From contig JBKCVN010000011.1 in NCBI GenBank assembly GCA_046317875.1, positions 1-64,000 of the forward strand: a stretch of 64,000 bases of DNA, in the 5' to 3' direction. Both the position numbers and the translations under genes were made by a program. Position 1 is the first letter of the stretch. Each line of letters opens with the position of its first letter. This DNA comes from 2-01-FULL-41-14 sp046317875 (GTDB lineage Bacteria; Pseudomonadota; Alphaproteobacteria; UBA7879; UBA5542). Below, piece by piece: positions 33,125 through 41,288 of this stretch. Below the pieces are notes generated by a model. It did not search any database, was not told the DNA's origin, and was given only the letters and a program-made list of their open reading frames with translations.

Positions 33125-34292
33125 TTTTTCTTTTACCTTCACCGAGTGCCCCACGGCGGGACGGGCTCGCTTGGGCCAAATCGGAACCCCCCATGGCACT
33201 GTCCAGACGCCTGCTTTTATTTTTTGTGCCACCAAAGGAGCGATGAAAGCGGTGGCCATGCCCCAGGTGACCGAAGCCGGTACGCAAATTATTTTATCTA
33301 ACACCTACCATATGATGTTACAGCCCGGATCCGAGCTGGTAAAAAAGATGGGAGGTTTGCATAAGTTTTGCGGTTGGAATGGCCCCATGTTAACCGATTC
33401 GGGGGGATTTCAAATTTTTAGTTTAGGGCATGGATCGGTTGCGGAGGAAATTAAGGGTAAGCGGTCCCAACCTGGCCGACGGTCGGTGGTCAAAATTAAG
33501 GAAGAAGGGGCTTATTTTCAATCCTATATCGATGGAAAAAAATGGCTTTTGACGCCTGAAAAATCCATCCAGGTTCAGCGTGAATTGGGGGCAGATTTAA
33601 TTGTGGTTCTTGATGAATGCACCCCTTTCCATGTGGACAAAAGATATACCCAAAGATCCATGGAGATGAGCCATCGGTGGGCTTTAAGAAGTTTGGCAGA
33701 ATTTGACCGTGGGAATGATCATACACAAGCCTTGTATGGGATTATTCAGGGGGGCGTTTATGAAGGTCTGCGCCAGCAAAGCATTGATTTTGTGAACGAT
33801 AATGATTTTTTCGGTCATGCGATTGGGGGGTCCCTAGGGGCCAACAAAGACCAGATGGAAGAGATTGTTTCGTTTACCGCCCCCAAGCTGCGGCGTGATC
33901 GACCTATTCATTTATTGGGGATTGGGGGCATTCGGGATATTTTTGCGGGGGTACGCCAGGGGATTGATACCTTTGACTGTGTTCATCCCACCCGCATTGC
34001 ACGGCATGGAGGTGCCTTGGTTAAGGGCGCCAAGCGTGAGCATGTTCAAATTCGAAATGCTCAGTATCGAGAAGATGAACGCCCCTTAGAAACTGACTGT
34101 ACATGTAGTACCTGCCAAGGATACTCGCGGGCCTATTTGCACCATTTGTTTAAGGCCAAAGAAATTTTAGGGATGCAATTGCTGACCATCCATAACATTC
34201 ACTTTATGAATGCTTTAATGACAGATATCCGCGAGAGTCTTAAATCTTCGACACTACAAAGTATTGAAGAAAAATGGTTGGTAAAGAGCTGA
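33105..34292 (+). CDS. tgt: tRNA-guanine transglycosylase, queuine-type pocket
   Basis: The 395-residue TIM-barrel enzyme has the base-binding Asp98 (MLTDSGGFQIF), Asp170 (VVLDECTPF), the nucleophile in GIDTFDCVHPTR (Asp288 or Asp291 by alignment), and the zinc site Cys332, Cys334, Cys337 and His363. It exchanges guanine-34 of GUN-anticodon tRNAs for a deazaguanine. The pocket loop reads AIGGSLGANK (240-248) where preQ1-using bacterial enzymes read GGLAVGE: the Val that narrows the pocket (Val233 in Zymomonas numbering) is Gly, as in eukaryotic queuine-using enzymes. With overlapping yhhQ this suggests direct queuine salvage. That specificity is inferred. Confidence 0.95.
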   Translation: MSFRYPNFSFTFTECPTAGRARLGQIGTPHGTVQTPAFIFCATKGAMKAVAMPQVTEAGTQIILSNTYHMMLQPGSELVKKMGGLHKFCGWNGPMLTDSGGFQIFSLGHGSVAEEIKGKRSQPGRRSVVKIKEEGAYFQSYIDGKKWLLTPEKSIQVQRELGADLIVVLDECTPFHVDKRYTQRSMEMSHRWALRSLAEFDRGNDHTQALYGIIQGGVYEGLRQQSIDFVNDNDFFGHAIGGSLGANKDQMEEIVSFTAPKLRRDRPIHLLGIGGIRDIFAGVRQGIDTFDCVHPTRIARHGGALVKGAKREHVQIRNAQYREDERPLETDCTCSTCQGYSRAYLHHLFKAKEILGMQLLTIHNIHFMNALMTDIRESLKSSTLQSIEEKWLVKS

Positions 34293-34295
34293 TTT

Positions 34296-36644
34296 TTAAA
34301 ATCTTTTGCCAAGACGTAGCGCTATCTCATGAGCTTTCAGATGTTCGCCGAATTCCCCTGCATAGTTGGCATTCATAAACCAGTTGTCATTCAATTTAAA
34401 TTCGGAAGATAAGGTCAATCCACCATAAATTTTGGTCTTATCATTGCTCGTAATGCCAAAGCCGTTTCCACCCACCGTTCCATTAATGTGTCCTTTTTTC
34501 ATGGGATCCATCACGATCATTTTTAATCCAATCGAATAAATTGCAGTAACAGATTCATGAATTTTATGGGTAGATAAATTAAACCCTGCTTCTGTCCGCA
34601 ACATAGATGAACACCTGCCTTTTATGGTTTGATTATTGGCACCGGCTCCTATTTCCGTATAGCCATCTTCATGTCCATAAATCATCGTTGTGCTAATGTT
34701 AGGGACCAGAAGCCATTGTTTGTCCTCTAACAGAATACGGTAACCAGCCCCGATAGAAGGTACTAATTGGTATCCATCATGTTTGTTGGTTGCCACAGTA
34801 TTTGGGTCAATTTTACGCCCCATTTTAAATTTGTTAAGGGCTGCTGTCATCATGGTTTCAGCATACCAATTGTCATCCGTCCACGAGGCAAAAACCGTGG
34901 CAAATTGATCAGTGATCTGGGCTTTGCTGCCATTGGATTTTAATTCTGATGTGCTATTGGCCGATCCAATACCGCCCCCCACAACCAGCTTTTGGGTGAT
35001 TTTATGATCCATTCCAAACAAAATACCGGCTGTTCTGGAATCAAATCCCGATTCTTGACCAGTTCGTTCTTGTTCAACGACTTGCCCGAAAGGTTGGGCC
35101 CAGATCCCTGTTTTTTCCGTGCGTAGGGGTGCGAATCGATCAAATGTTTCTTGAGCCATAATTCCCATCATGCCTTCAGTATTGGCGAGATAAGACTGTG
35201 TTAAAGAGGGGGCCTTAAATGAGTTATCATTAAGTCCCTTATTTTGCGATCCACTGGAATTGGATTGTCCCCAAGATGAGGGTGTCCATGTGGATTGACG
35301 GATACCATGGGAAACCGTGGAAAATATTTTGTGTACGGCTGTGCGCACTTTTTCCAAAGACTTATTGATACTCTGGGCGGTTGAATGCACATGATGTCGG
35401 GTTTCTTCGGAAAGAGTCGTAGGCGCAGAGGTGGGTATATAATTAATGATAGCCCGTAAAATAGGCGTTAAATCTTGAAGATCCTCGAGGTCTAGCCCAT
35501 CAGGTATGGCTACTCCACTAGGGGCAGCTTGGGCTTCCCCCTCATCATAATTCAACTCAACTGCGGCATTTTCTAGAACATTTCCTTCTAAATCATAGAT
35601 GTTGATGGTATCAAATACACCATCAATGCTGCCTCCATTGTCGCCATTTCTATAAATTATATTACGTGTATCGGCAGTATAGGTATGGGTTGGGTCTAGA
35701 TAAAAAGAAATGTTTCCATTATCGGCTGTGATGTTACCTCTGCTTGTATTTATGCTGTTGGCAGCAATAATCATGAATCCATTTTTATTAGCCGTAATAT
35801 CAAATCCTAAATGAATGCCGGTGTTAGCATTAAACTCTGAGGCTATCCCCATGTAGCCTGGCACCCCCGTGGAAGAAACTTTGTTGCGAACAAATGTATT
35901 GGTAAAACCCACGGCAGTAGGGGCCCATGTGGCCCCCCCATCGTTAATAAGGTCCCAGGAATCAACCGATGATTCCCCCCCAATAATGGTTAGTCCGCGA
36001 GCATCAGCCGTGCTGGCATTGTTGGTAATGGTGCCGCTGGTGGTTAAATTGGACCCGTTAAAATTAATCTGCCCTGAATTGTTTAGTGTAATGCCTTGGG
36101 TCTGAGAATTGCCAAAAGAATCTCCTGAGTTAATATCTATGGTTTTGTTCGCAGGTATAGTAAAAGTCTGAGTCACCCCTGACGTATTACTAATCCGCCC
36201 CACTTCCAAACGGGGGCCTGATAAATTAAGGGTATAAGAAGGGGTGGGGTCACCGCCATCGCGAGTCAAAAATTCAATAGATTCTAGCTGAATCGTATTA
36301 ACATCTAAGTCATTTCCATAGGGATCTAGCCCCGCAGAAGATCCTGATTCAAGATTAATTGTTGTTTGTGCTGCCCCTCGATCATCAAAATAAACCAAAA
36401 AGCCTAAACAATCATACCCGCTGCCGCTGGCACTGGCGGTATAAAGTCTATCAGGAGCAACGCCAGTGGCATTGAAGGCTCCTTGGCCATAGTCATTCCA
36501 GTTGTTGATCGTATTCCAAGACCCATCTGTAGACCCATTCCAATATAAAGTAGCTATATTTCTTGCAAAACAAGAAGAACAAAAAATAGAAAAAAAAGTT
36601 AAAAAACGGTATATAAATCTGGAAATTAAAAAAGAATGCCTCAC
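34296..36644 (-). CDS. Autotransporter with C-terminal beta-barrel
   Basis: The 782-residue type Va secretion protein has a long signal peptide (FLISRFIYRFLTFFSIFCSSCFA), a passenger of about 470 residues rich in N, T, G and S with beta-helix-like repeats (GITLNNSGQINFNGSNLTTS), and a C-terminal autotransporter barrel (from about residue 505, GIWAQPFGQVVEQE) ending in the typical aromatic residue (LRLGKRF). It starts with GTG at 36644, four bases after GGAGG. The passenger has no recognised catalytic motif and may be an adhesin or surface-exposed protein. It is convergent with tgt and divergent from a sulfotransferase-like gene. Confidence 0.9.
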   Translation of the reverse strand: MRHSFLISRFIYRFLTFFSIFCSSCFARNIATLYWNGSTDGSWNTINNWNDYGQGAFNATGVAPDRLYTASASGSGYDCLGFLVYFDDRGAAQTTINLESGSSAGLDPYGNDLDVNTIQLESIEFLTRDGGDPTPSYTLNLSGPRLEVGRISNTSGVTQTFTIPANKTIDINSGDSFGNSQTQGITLNNSGQINFNGSNLTTSGTITNNASTADARGLTIIGGESSVDSWDLINDGGATWAPTAVGFTNTFVRNKVSSTGVPGYMGIASEFNANTGIHLGFDITANKNGFMIIAANSINTSRGNITADNGNISFYLDPTHTYTADTRNIIYRNGDNGGSIDGVFDTINIYDLEGNVLENAAVELNYDEGEAQAAPSGVAIPDGLDLEDLQDLTPILRAIINYIPTSAPTTLSEETRHHVHSTAQSINKSLEKVRTAVHKIFSTVSHGIRQSTWTPSSWGQSNSSGSQNKGLNDNSFKAPSLTQSYLANTEGMMGIMAQETFDRFAPLRTEKTGIWAQPFGQVVEQERTGQESGFDSRTAGILFGMDHKITQKLVVGGGIGSANSTSELKSNGSKAQITDQFATVFASWTDDNWYAETMMTAALNKFKMGRKIDPNTVATNKHDGYQLVPSIGAGYRILLEDKQWLLVPNISTTMIYGHEDGYTEIGAGANNQTIKGRCSSMLRTEAGFNLSTHKIHESVTAIYSIGLKMIVMDPMKKGHINGTVGGNGFGITSNDKTKIYGGLTLSSEFKLNDNWFMNANYAGEFGEHLKAHEIALRLGKRF

Positions 36645-36728
36645 GTAGCCTCCGAATAAATTTTTTTGTTGGCTTCATTATGGCTGAAAAGGGTGATAGT
36701 CTCAAATAAAATTTAACAGGAGAATTCA

Positions 36729-37688
36729 ATGTTCAAAAAAATAAATCTTTTAAATTCGATGGGGGGACTAGCCGTATTAGCGACCATATCTCAGGCAATG
36801 GCCGCTTCTGAGAGGGCCGATTATCATGAGTTAGCCTTGGTGGCAGGTCCGGCCCGATCGGGTACTAGCACACTTACGGCGGCAGTGCGTGCCTGTGGTT
36901 TTGGCTTATCGCCTGCCGCTGAGGCACAAAAAGAGGAACTTAAGGAAGAAACTGCTTCTGCGGAAAGCAAACTTAATCCCAAAGGAACGTTAGAAGACCT
37001 TTTATTTTTAAAAATTGGTCGTGAATATATGAATCGTACCAATAAGGATAAACCACTGCCCCCTACGCACCCTTCTATGGCAAAGGGACGTAAGAATATT
37101 GGTATATTTTTTAACACAGTTTTTAAAGATTCTGCTCGTGTAGTCCTCAAGCATCCTGCGCTGTCTAAATTTGGTCCTATTCTGGAAAGGCGGGCCACGC
37201 AAGAAGATGTGGGGGCTCAAGCATTAAATATAAAATTTTCTTATGTTATAGCCTTGCGCCATCCCGCAGATGTGGGGCTTTCTATGCACCATGCTTTTCA
37301 CGAGCGTAATCCCGAGAAGACAGTAGAGGACTATATGGAGATGTGGCGAGAAAATTTACAGCAAGCCTTGAGTTCTGCAAATATAGAAAGTGAAAGAAAA
37401 ATCACTGACGGCCAAGAAGAAGTGACTTTGCCCCCGGCTGCAAAACGTATTTTTGTGAAATATGAGGAAATTATGAAGCATACGGATGAAGCCTTGACTA
37501 CTTTGGCCCGCCGATTAGGGACAACTCTTGCGCCTGAAGCGTTGGAATCTTTTAAAACTGAATTTCTGTTACAAGATGTGCGCAAAAATCACACCCCCTT
37601 TATGGAAGATCATCCCGATTATCCGATGACTGAGTCCCAACGAGAGTTAAGAGACCATTTGGAAGCCTTGTATCAAGCCCAAGATTAA
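36729..37688 (+). CDS. Exported sulfotransferase-like protein
   Basis: The 319-residue protein has a signal peptide (NLLNSMGGLAVLATISQAMA, likely cut after Ala26). The mature part opens with LVAGPARSGTSTLTAAVRAC (37-56), the 5'-phosphosulfate-binding loop of PAPS sulfotransferases. ALRHPADVGLSMHHAF follows (Arg177 and Ser185), matching the 3'-phosphate-binding motif R-x-P-x-x-x-x-x-S. PAPS is cytoplasmic, so an exported sulfotransferase would need a PAPS source outside the bacterium, such as a host cytosol. GGAGA precedes the start. It is divergent from an autotransporter by 84 bases. Substrate unknown, and catalytic activity is an inference. Confidence 0.8.
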   Translation: MFKKINLLNSMGGLAVLATISQAMAASERADYHELALVAGPARSGTSTLTAAVRACGFGLSPAAEAQKEELKEETASAESKLNPKGTLEDLLFLKIGREYMNRTNKDKPLPPTHPSMAKGRKNIGIFFNTVFKDSARVVLKHPALSKFGPILERRATQEDVGAQALNIKFSYVIALRHPADVGLSMHHAFHERNPEKTVEDYMEMWRENLQQALSSANIESERKITDGQEEVTLPPAAKRIFVKYEEIMKHTDEALTTLARRLGTTLAPEALESFKTEFLLQDVRKNHTPFMEDHPDYPMTESQRELRDHLEALYQAQD

Positions 37689-37702
37689 CTAATAACCTTA
37701 TG

Positions 37703-37737
37703 GGCCCAACGGATTTTGTTGGGCCTTTTCTTTTTTT
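37703..37737 (+). terminator. Intrinsic terminator after sulfotransferase gene
   Basis: GGCCCAAC and GTTGGGCC form a perfect eight-pair stem with GGATTTT loop, followed by a T-rich run, 15 bases after the stop codon. Confidence 0.88.
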
Positions 37738-37778
37738 GTGATATAACTCATTCTTTTTAAACATTTGGAATATTAATT

Positions 37779-39605
37779 ATGACTGAAATTCGAAACCTTG
37801 CCATTATTGCCCACGTTGACCATGGAAAAACAACCCTGGTGGATTCATTGCTTCATCAAAGCGGAACATTTCGCGAAAACGAACGGGTGGAAGAGCGGGC
37901 CATGGACTCGAATGAATTGGAAAAAGAGCGTGGGATTACTATTTTGGCTAAGTGTACTTCAATCAATTGGGGTGACAAGCGTTTCAATATTGTAGACACA
38001 CCAGGTCACGCTGACTTTGGCGGAGAAGTAGAACGTATCTTAGACATGGTGGACGGCGTAATCCTGTTGGTGGATTCGGCCGAAGGACCCATGCCCCAGA
38101 CCAAGTTCGTGTTGACCAAAGCTTTGGCCCAGGGATTGCGTCCGATCGTCATTATCAACAAAATTGACCGTCCCGATGGACGCCCCCAAGAAGTGTTGGA
38201 CGAGGTGTTCGAGTTGTTCATGTCGTTGAATGCCACAGACGAACAATTAGATTTCCCCATTTTGTATGCAGCTGCCCGTGATGGATGGGCGGTTCGGGAT
38301 TTGAATGATCCGCGCGAAAATATGAATCCCCTTTTTGAAACCATTTATAACCATATTCCGGCCCCCACTGTGGATAAAAGAGGTCCTTTCAAAATGTTGG
38401 CCACCATCTTGGAATACGATAACTTCGTGGGTCGTATCTTAACCGGCAAGGTATACAGCGGAAAAGTATCCGTGAATGATGCCGTAAAGGCTTTAAGCCC
38501 CGCCAGCGAACAAAAAGAAACGGGGAAGGCCACCAAGCTTTATATGTTTAAAGGCTTGCAACGGATCCCTGTGGATACGGTTGAAGCGGGTGATATCGTG
38601 ACTTTTGCTGGGCTTTCTGAAGCTACTGTGGGTGATACCATTTGTACCCCCAGTGTTACTGAAGCGTTGAAAACCATTCCGATCGACCCCCCCACCTTGG
38701 CCATGACCTTCTCAGTGAATGACTCTCCATTAGCAGGGTTGGAAGGAAAAAAACTGACATCCCGTATGATTCGCGACCGATTGATGCATGAAAAAGAAAT
38801 TAACGTGTCGATTCGGGTCACCGATACGGAAAACAAAGAAGCTTTGGAAGTGGCCGGCCGTGGCGAGTTGCAGCTGGGGGTTTTGATTGAAACCATGCGC
38901 CGTGAAGGGTTTGAGTTATCTATCAGTCGTCCTCGGGTTTTGTTCAAAAAAGACGAGACAACGGGTGAGCGCCTGGAGCCCATCGAAGAAGTTCAAATTG
39001 ACGTGGACGAACCCTATGTGGGTGTCGTGGCCGAAAAAATGGGCCTTCGTAAGGGTGAAATGATGAACATGACCACCACGGGTGGTGATAAGATGCGGTT
39101 GACATTTATGGTGCCGACCCGCGGTTTGATTGGATATCGAAGCGAATTTTTGACCGACACACGGGGCACAGGCGTGATGTGCCGTTCTTTTCATGGATAT
39201 GCCCCGCATAAGGGAGAAATTAGCGGTCGTCGTAACGGAGTTCTGTTGTCCACCGATAAAGGAAAAGCGGTGGCCTATGCCCTGTGGGCAATTGAGGAAC
39301 GTGGTGTTCTTTTCATCCATCCGGGTGACGAAGTGTATACCGGCATGATTATTGGTGAAAACTCTCGCCCCAATGACCTGGAAGTGAACCCCTTAAAAGG
39401 TAAAAAACTTTCTAACGTGCGTGCTTCAGGAAAAGATGAGGCGATTCGTCTGACGCCTCCGCGTGAAATGACTTTGGAAACGGCCATTTCTTATATTCAA
39501 AGTGATGAATTGGTGGAAGTAACGCCTGAGAATGTGCGATTACGCAAGGTTTATTTGGATCCCAACGACAGAAAACGAGCCGAAAGATCCAACACTTTTG
39601 AATAA
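37779..39605 (+). CDS. typA: Ribosome-associated GTPase TypA/BipA
   Basis: At 608 residues this is full-length TypA. G-motifs are AHVDHGKTTLVDSL (G1), DTPGHADFGG (G3) and NKIDRPDGRP (G4), followed by domains II and III and the TypA-specific C-terminal domain (RGTGVMCRSFHGYAPHKGEI). BipA/TypA is a ribosome-bound GTPase assisting 50S assembly, especially at low temperature or stress. It is followed 10 bases later by ampG. Confidence 0.97.
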   Translation: MTEIRNLAIIAHVDHGKTTLVDSLLHQSGTFRENERVEERAMDSNELEKERGITILAKCTSINWGDKRFNIVDTPGHADFGGEVERILDMVDGVILLVDSAEGPMPQTKFVLTKALAQGLRPIVIINKIDRPDGRPQEVLDEVFELFMSLNATDEQLDFPILYAAARDGWAVRDLNDPRENMNPLFETIYNHIPAPTVDKRGPFKMLATILEYDNFVGRILTGKVYSGKVSVNDAVKALSPASEQKETGKATKLYMFKGLQRIPVDTVEAGDIVTFAGLSEATVGDTICTPSVTEALKTIPIDPPTLAMTFSVNDSPLAGLEGKKLTSRMIRDRLMHEKEINVSIRVTDTENKEALEVAGRGELQLGVLIETMRREGFELSISRPRVLFKKDETTGERLEPIEEVQIDVDEPYVGVVAEKMGLRKGEMMNMTTTGGDKMRLTFMVPTRGLIGYRSEFLTDTRGTGVMCRSFHGYAPHKGEISGRRNGVLLSTDKGKAVAYALWAIEERGVLFIHPGDEVYTGMIIGENSRPNDLEVNPLKGKKLSNVRASGKDEAIRLTPPREMTLETAISYIQSDELVEVTPENVRLRKVYLDPNDRKRAERSNTFE

Positions 39606-39614
39606 AGAGTAGGC

Positions 39615-40901
39615 ATGATCCAAGGATTTAAAAAAAGCTATATTGATCCTTATTTCTCGCCCAGAGTTTTAAGTATAGCTTTTTTTGCCTTCCCTTATGG
39701 GATGATGTTTTTCTTGATGGTGAACACCCCCCAGGTTTGGCTCAAAGAAATTGGGGTGGAAAAAACAAACATTGGTTTGTTTGCCTTGGTCAGCCTCCCC
39801 TATGTCTTTAAATTTCTGTGGGCCCCTTTGGTAGATGTGATCAAACTCCCCATTATTCATCGGCTGGGGCAGCGTCGCAGTTGGCTTGTTTTTGTACATA
39901 TTCTGTTAATTTTAGGATTGGTGGCCATGGGGTTTTCTGACCCAAGGCCGGACCATTTACTCCCTTTAGGCATCATTGCCCTGATCCTTTCTTTTTTGGC
40001 GGCGACCCAAGATATTATTGTGGATGCCTATCGGATTGAAATTTTGAATAAAGACCAATCCATCCCTGGCGTCAGTATGCTGATTTTTGGATACCGACTG
40101 GGGTCGATTACGGCCAAAGCAGGCCCCCTATACCTGGCCCATTATTTCAGCTGGACTGTGGCCTATATTGTGATGGCCATATTGGTGGGAGTGGGTATTG
40201 TGGCCACTTTGTTTAACCCTGAACCCGTTCATGAAAAGAAAAAAAGAAGCTTATATGAAACGGTGGTCGAGCCTTTTTATGATTTGGTAAAGCGTTCCCC
40301 CTTATGGCCGGCTGTTTTCTGTTTTGTGGTGCTGTATCGTTTTGGGGATGCGATGATTAATAATATGGCCTCGGCCTTTTATTTAGAAATCGGATTTACG
40401 AAGACAGAAATTGCTTCGGTCATGAATCTGTTTGGGATTTGTGCCACCATTGCAGGGGGGTTTTTGGGAGCTGCCGTTGTAAAACGGTTTAAAATTTATG
40501 GAGGGATTGCTTTTTGTGGGGTGACCCATGCCCTTTCAAATTTAATGTTTGTGGTTTTAGCTTATGCTGGGAATGACCTGTCCATGTTTTATATGGCGGT
40601 GGGTGTGGAAAATATCACAGGGGGTATGAGCACTGCGGCCTTCTTCGTCTATTTATCGCGATTGTGTCGGTTGAATTATGCCGCCACGCAGTTTGCGCTA
40701 TTAACCTCCTTATGGTCTTTGTCGACTCCGTTAGCAAGCATTAGTGGGTGGATTGTGGATCGATTGAATGGGAATTGGGTGTCGTTCTTTCTGTGGACCG
40801 TTGTGGCAGCATTTCCAGCTATTATATTAATTAAATGGCTATCTAAGTATCCCCTGGGGAATGAGGGTGCGATTGATCCTGTTCAAAAAAAGAAAAACTA
40901 A
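39615..40901 (+). CDS. ampG: AmpG-like muropeptide permease
   Basis: The 428-residue MFS protein has 12 membrane segments and AmpG features: YGMMFFLMVNTPQVWLKEIG in the first segment, SLPYVFKFLWAPLVDVIKLP, then SFLAATQDIIVDAYRIEILN. AmpG imports anhydro-muropeptides from the periplasm for recycling, complementing AnmK encoded at 626. Other MFS proteins are excluded by the A-T-Q-D-I-x-x-D-A motif, common to AmpG/acetyl-CoA-transporter relatives. It follows typA by 10 bases and is probably cotranscribed. Confidence 0.85.
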   Translation: MIQGFKKSYIDPYFSPRVLSIAFFAFPYGMMFFLMVNTPQVWLKEIGVEKTNIGLFALVSLPYVFKFLWAPLVDVIKLPIIHRLGQRRSWLVFVHILLILGLVAMGFSDPRPDHLLPLGIIALILSFLAATQDIIVDAYRIEILNKDQSIPGVSMLIFGYRLGSITAKAGPLYLAHYFSWTVAYIVMAILVGVGIVATLFNPEPVHEKKKRSLYETVVEPFYDLVKRSPLWPAVFCFVVLYRFGDAMINNMASAFYLEIGFTKTEIASVMNLFGICATIAGGFLGAAVVKRFKIYGGIAFCGVTHALSNLMFVVLAYAGNDLSMFYMAVGVENITGGMSTAAFFVYLSRLCRLNYAATQFALLTSLWSLSTPLASISGWIVDRLNGNWVSFFLWTVVAAFPAIILIKWLSKYPLGNEGAIDPVQKKKN

Positions 40902-41145
40902 AAAATTTTTCTGCTTAAACTGAAAATAATTACATTTTTATTAAGTGGCTTCTCTATCGCGCAGGCGGCAATTATGGTGAGGAATACAAATCCTAAAGGC
41001 GCTTGATTTGCCAGCCAAGGCATTTGAGGAGTCTTGGAAACAAAAGTCTTCTTTAATATTTGGGAAAGAACAGAAAAAGCGCTAATTTTTCTTGCTTCTT
41101 CTCTTGCAAAAAAACTGCAGCATGTTAATATCCTGGCTTAAACAA
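40902..41145. other. Region between ampG and tRNA-Gly
   Basis: No convincing gene. A minus-strand open frame from about 41120 to 40898 reads with two hydrophobic stretches (MPWLANQAPLGFVFLTIIAA) but has no obvious start or ribosome-binding site, and may be a gene remnant. The 3' part holds the tRNA promoter. Confidence 0.4.
41104..41131 (+). promoter_or_regulatory. Candidate tRNA-Gly promoter
   Basis: TTGCAA (41104-41109) and TAATAT (41126-41131) are separated by 16 bases and lie 15 bases before the tRNA 5' end. Confidence 0.5.
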
Positions 41146-41220
41146 GCGGGAATAGCTCAGGGGTAGAGCACAACCTTGCCAAGGTTGGGGTCGAGGGTTC
41201 GAATCCCTTTTCCCGCTCCA
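41146..41220 (+). tRNA. tRNA-Gly (anticodon GCC)
   Basis: A complete cloverleaf is visible: acceptor GCGGGAA/TTCCCGC, D-arm GCTC...GAGC, anticodon stem CAACC/GGTTG around TTGCCAA (anticodon GCC at 41178-41180), T-loop TTCGAAT, discriminator U and an encoded CCA end. It reads GGC and GGU codons. It stands alone, before the glutamate dehydrogenase gene. Confidence 0.97.
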
Positions 41221-41288
41221 ATTTTTCTGTTTCCTTCCTTGAGCCCATCTTGTAAGTTAATTAAGGTTCTTACACTTTAGGTTTTATA

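Noticed and set aside
40898..41120. Minus-strand open frame with hydrophobic stretches between ampG and tRNA-Gly
   Set aside because: No plausible start codon with ribosome-binding site for the whole frame and no recognised family. It may be a remnant, but support is too weak for a gene call.
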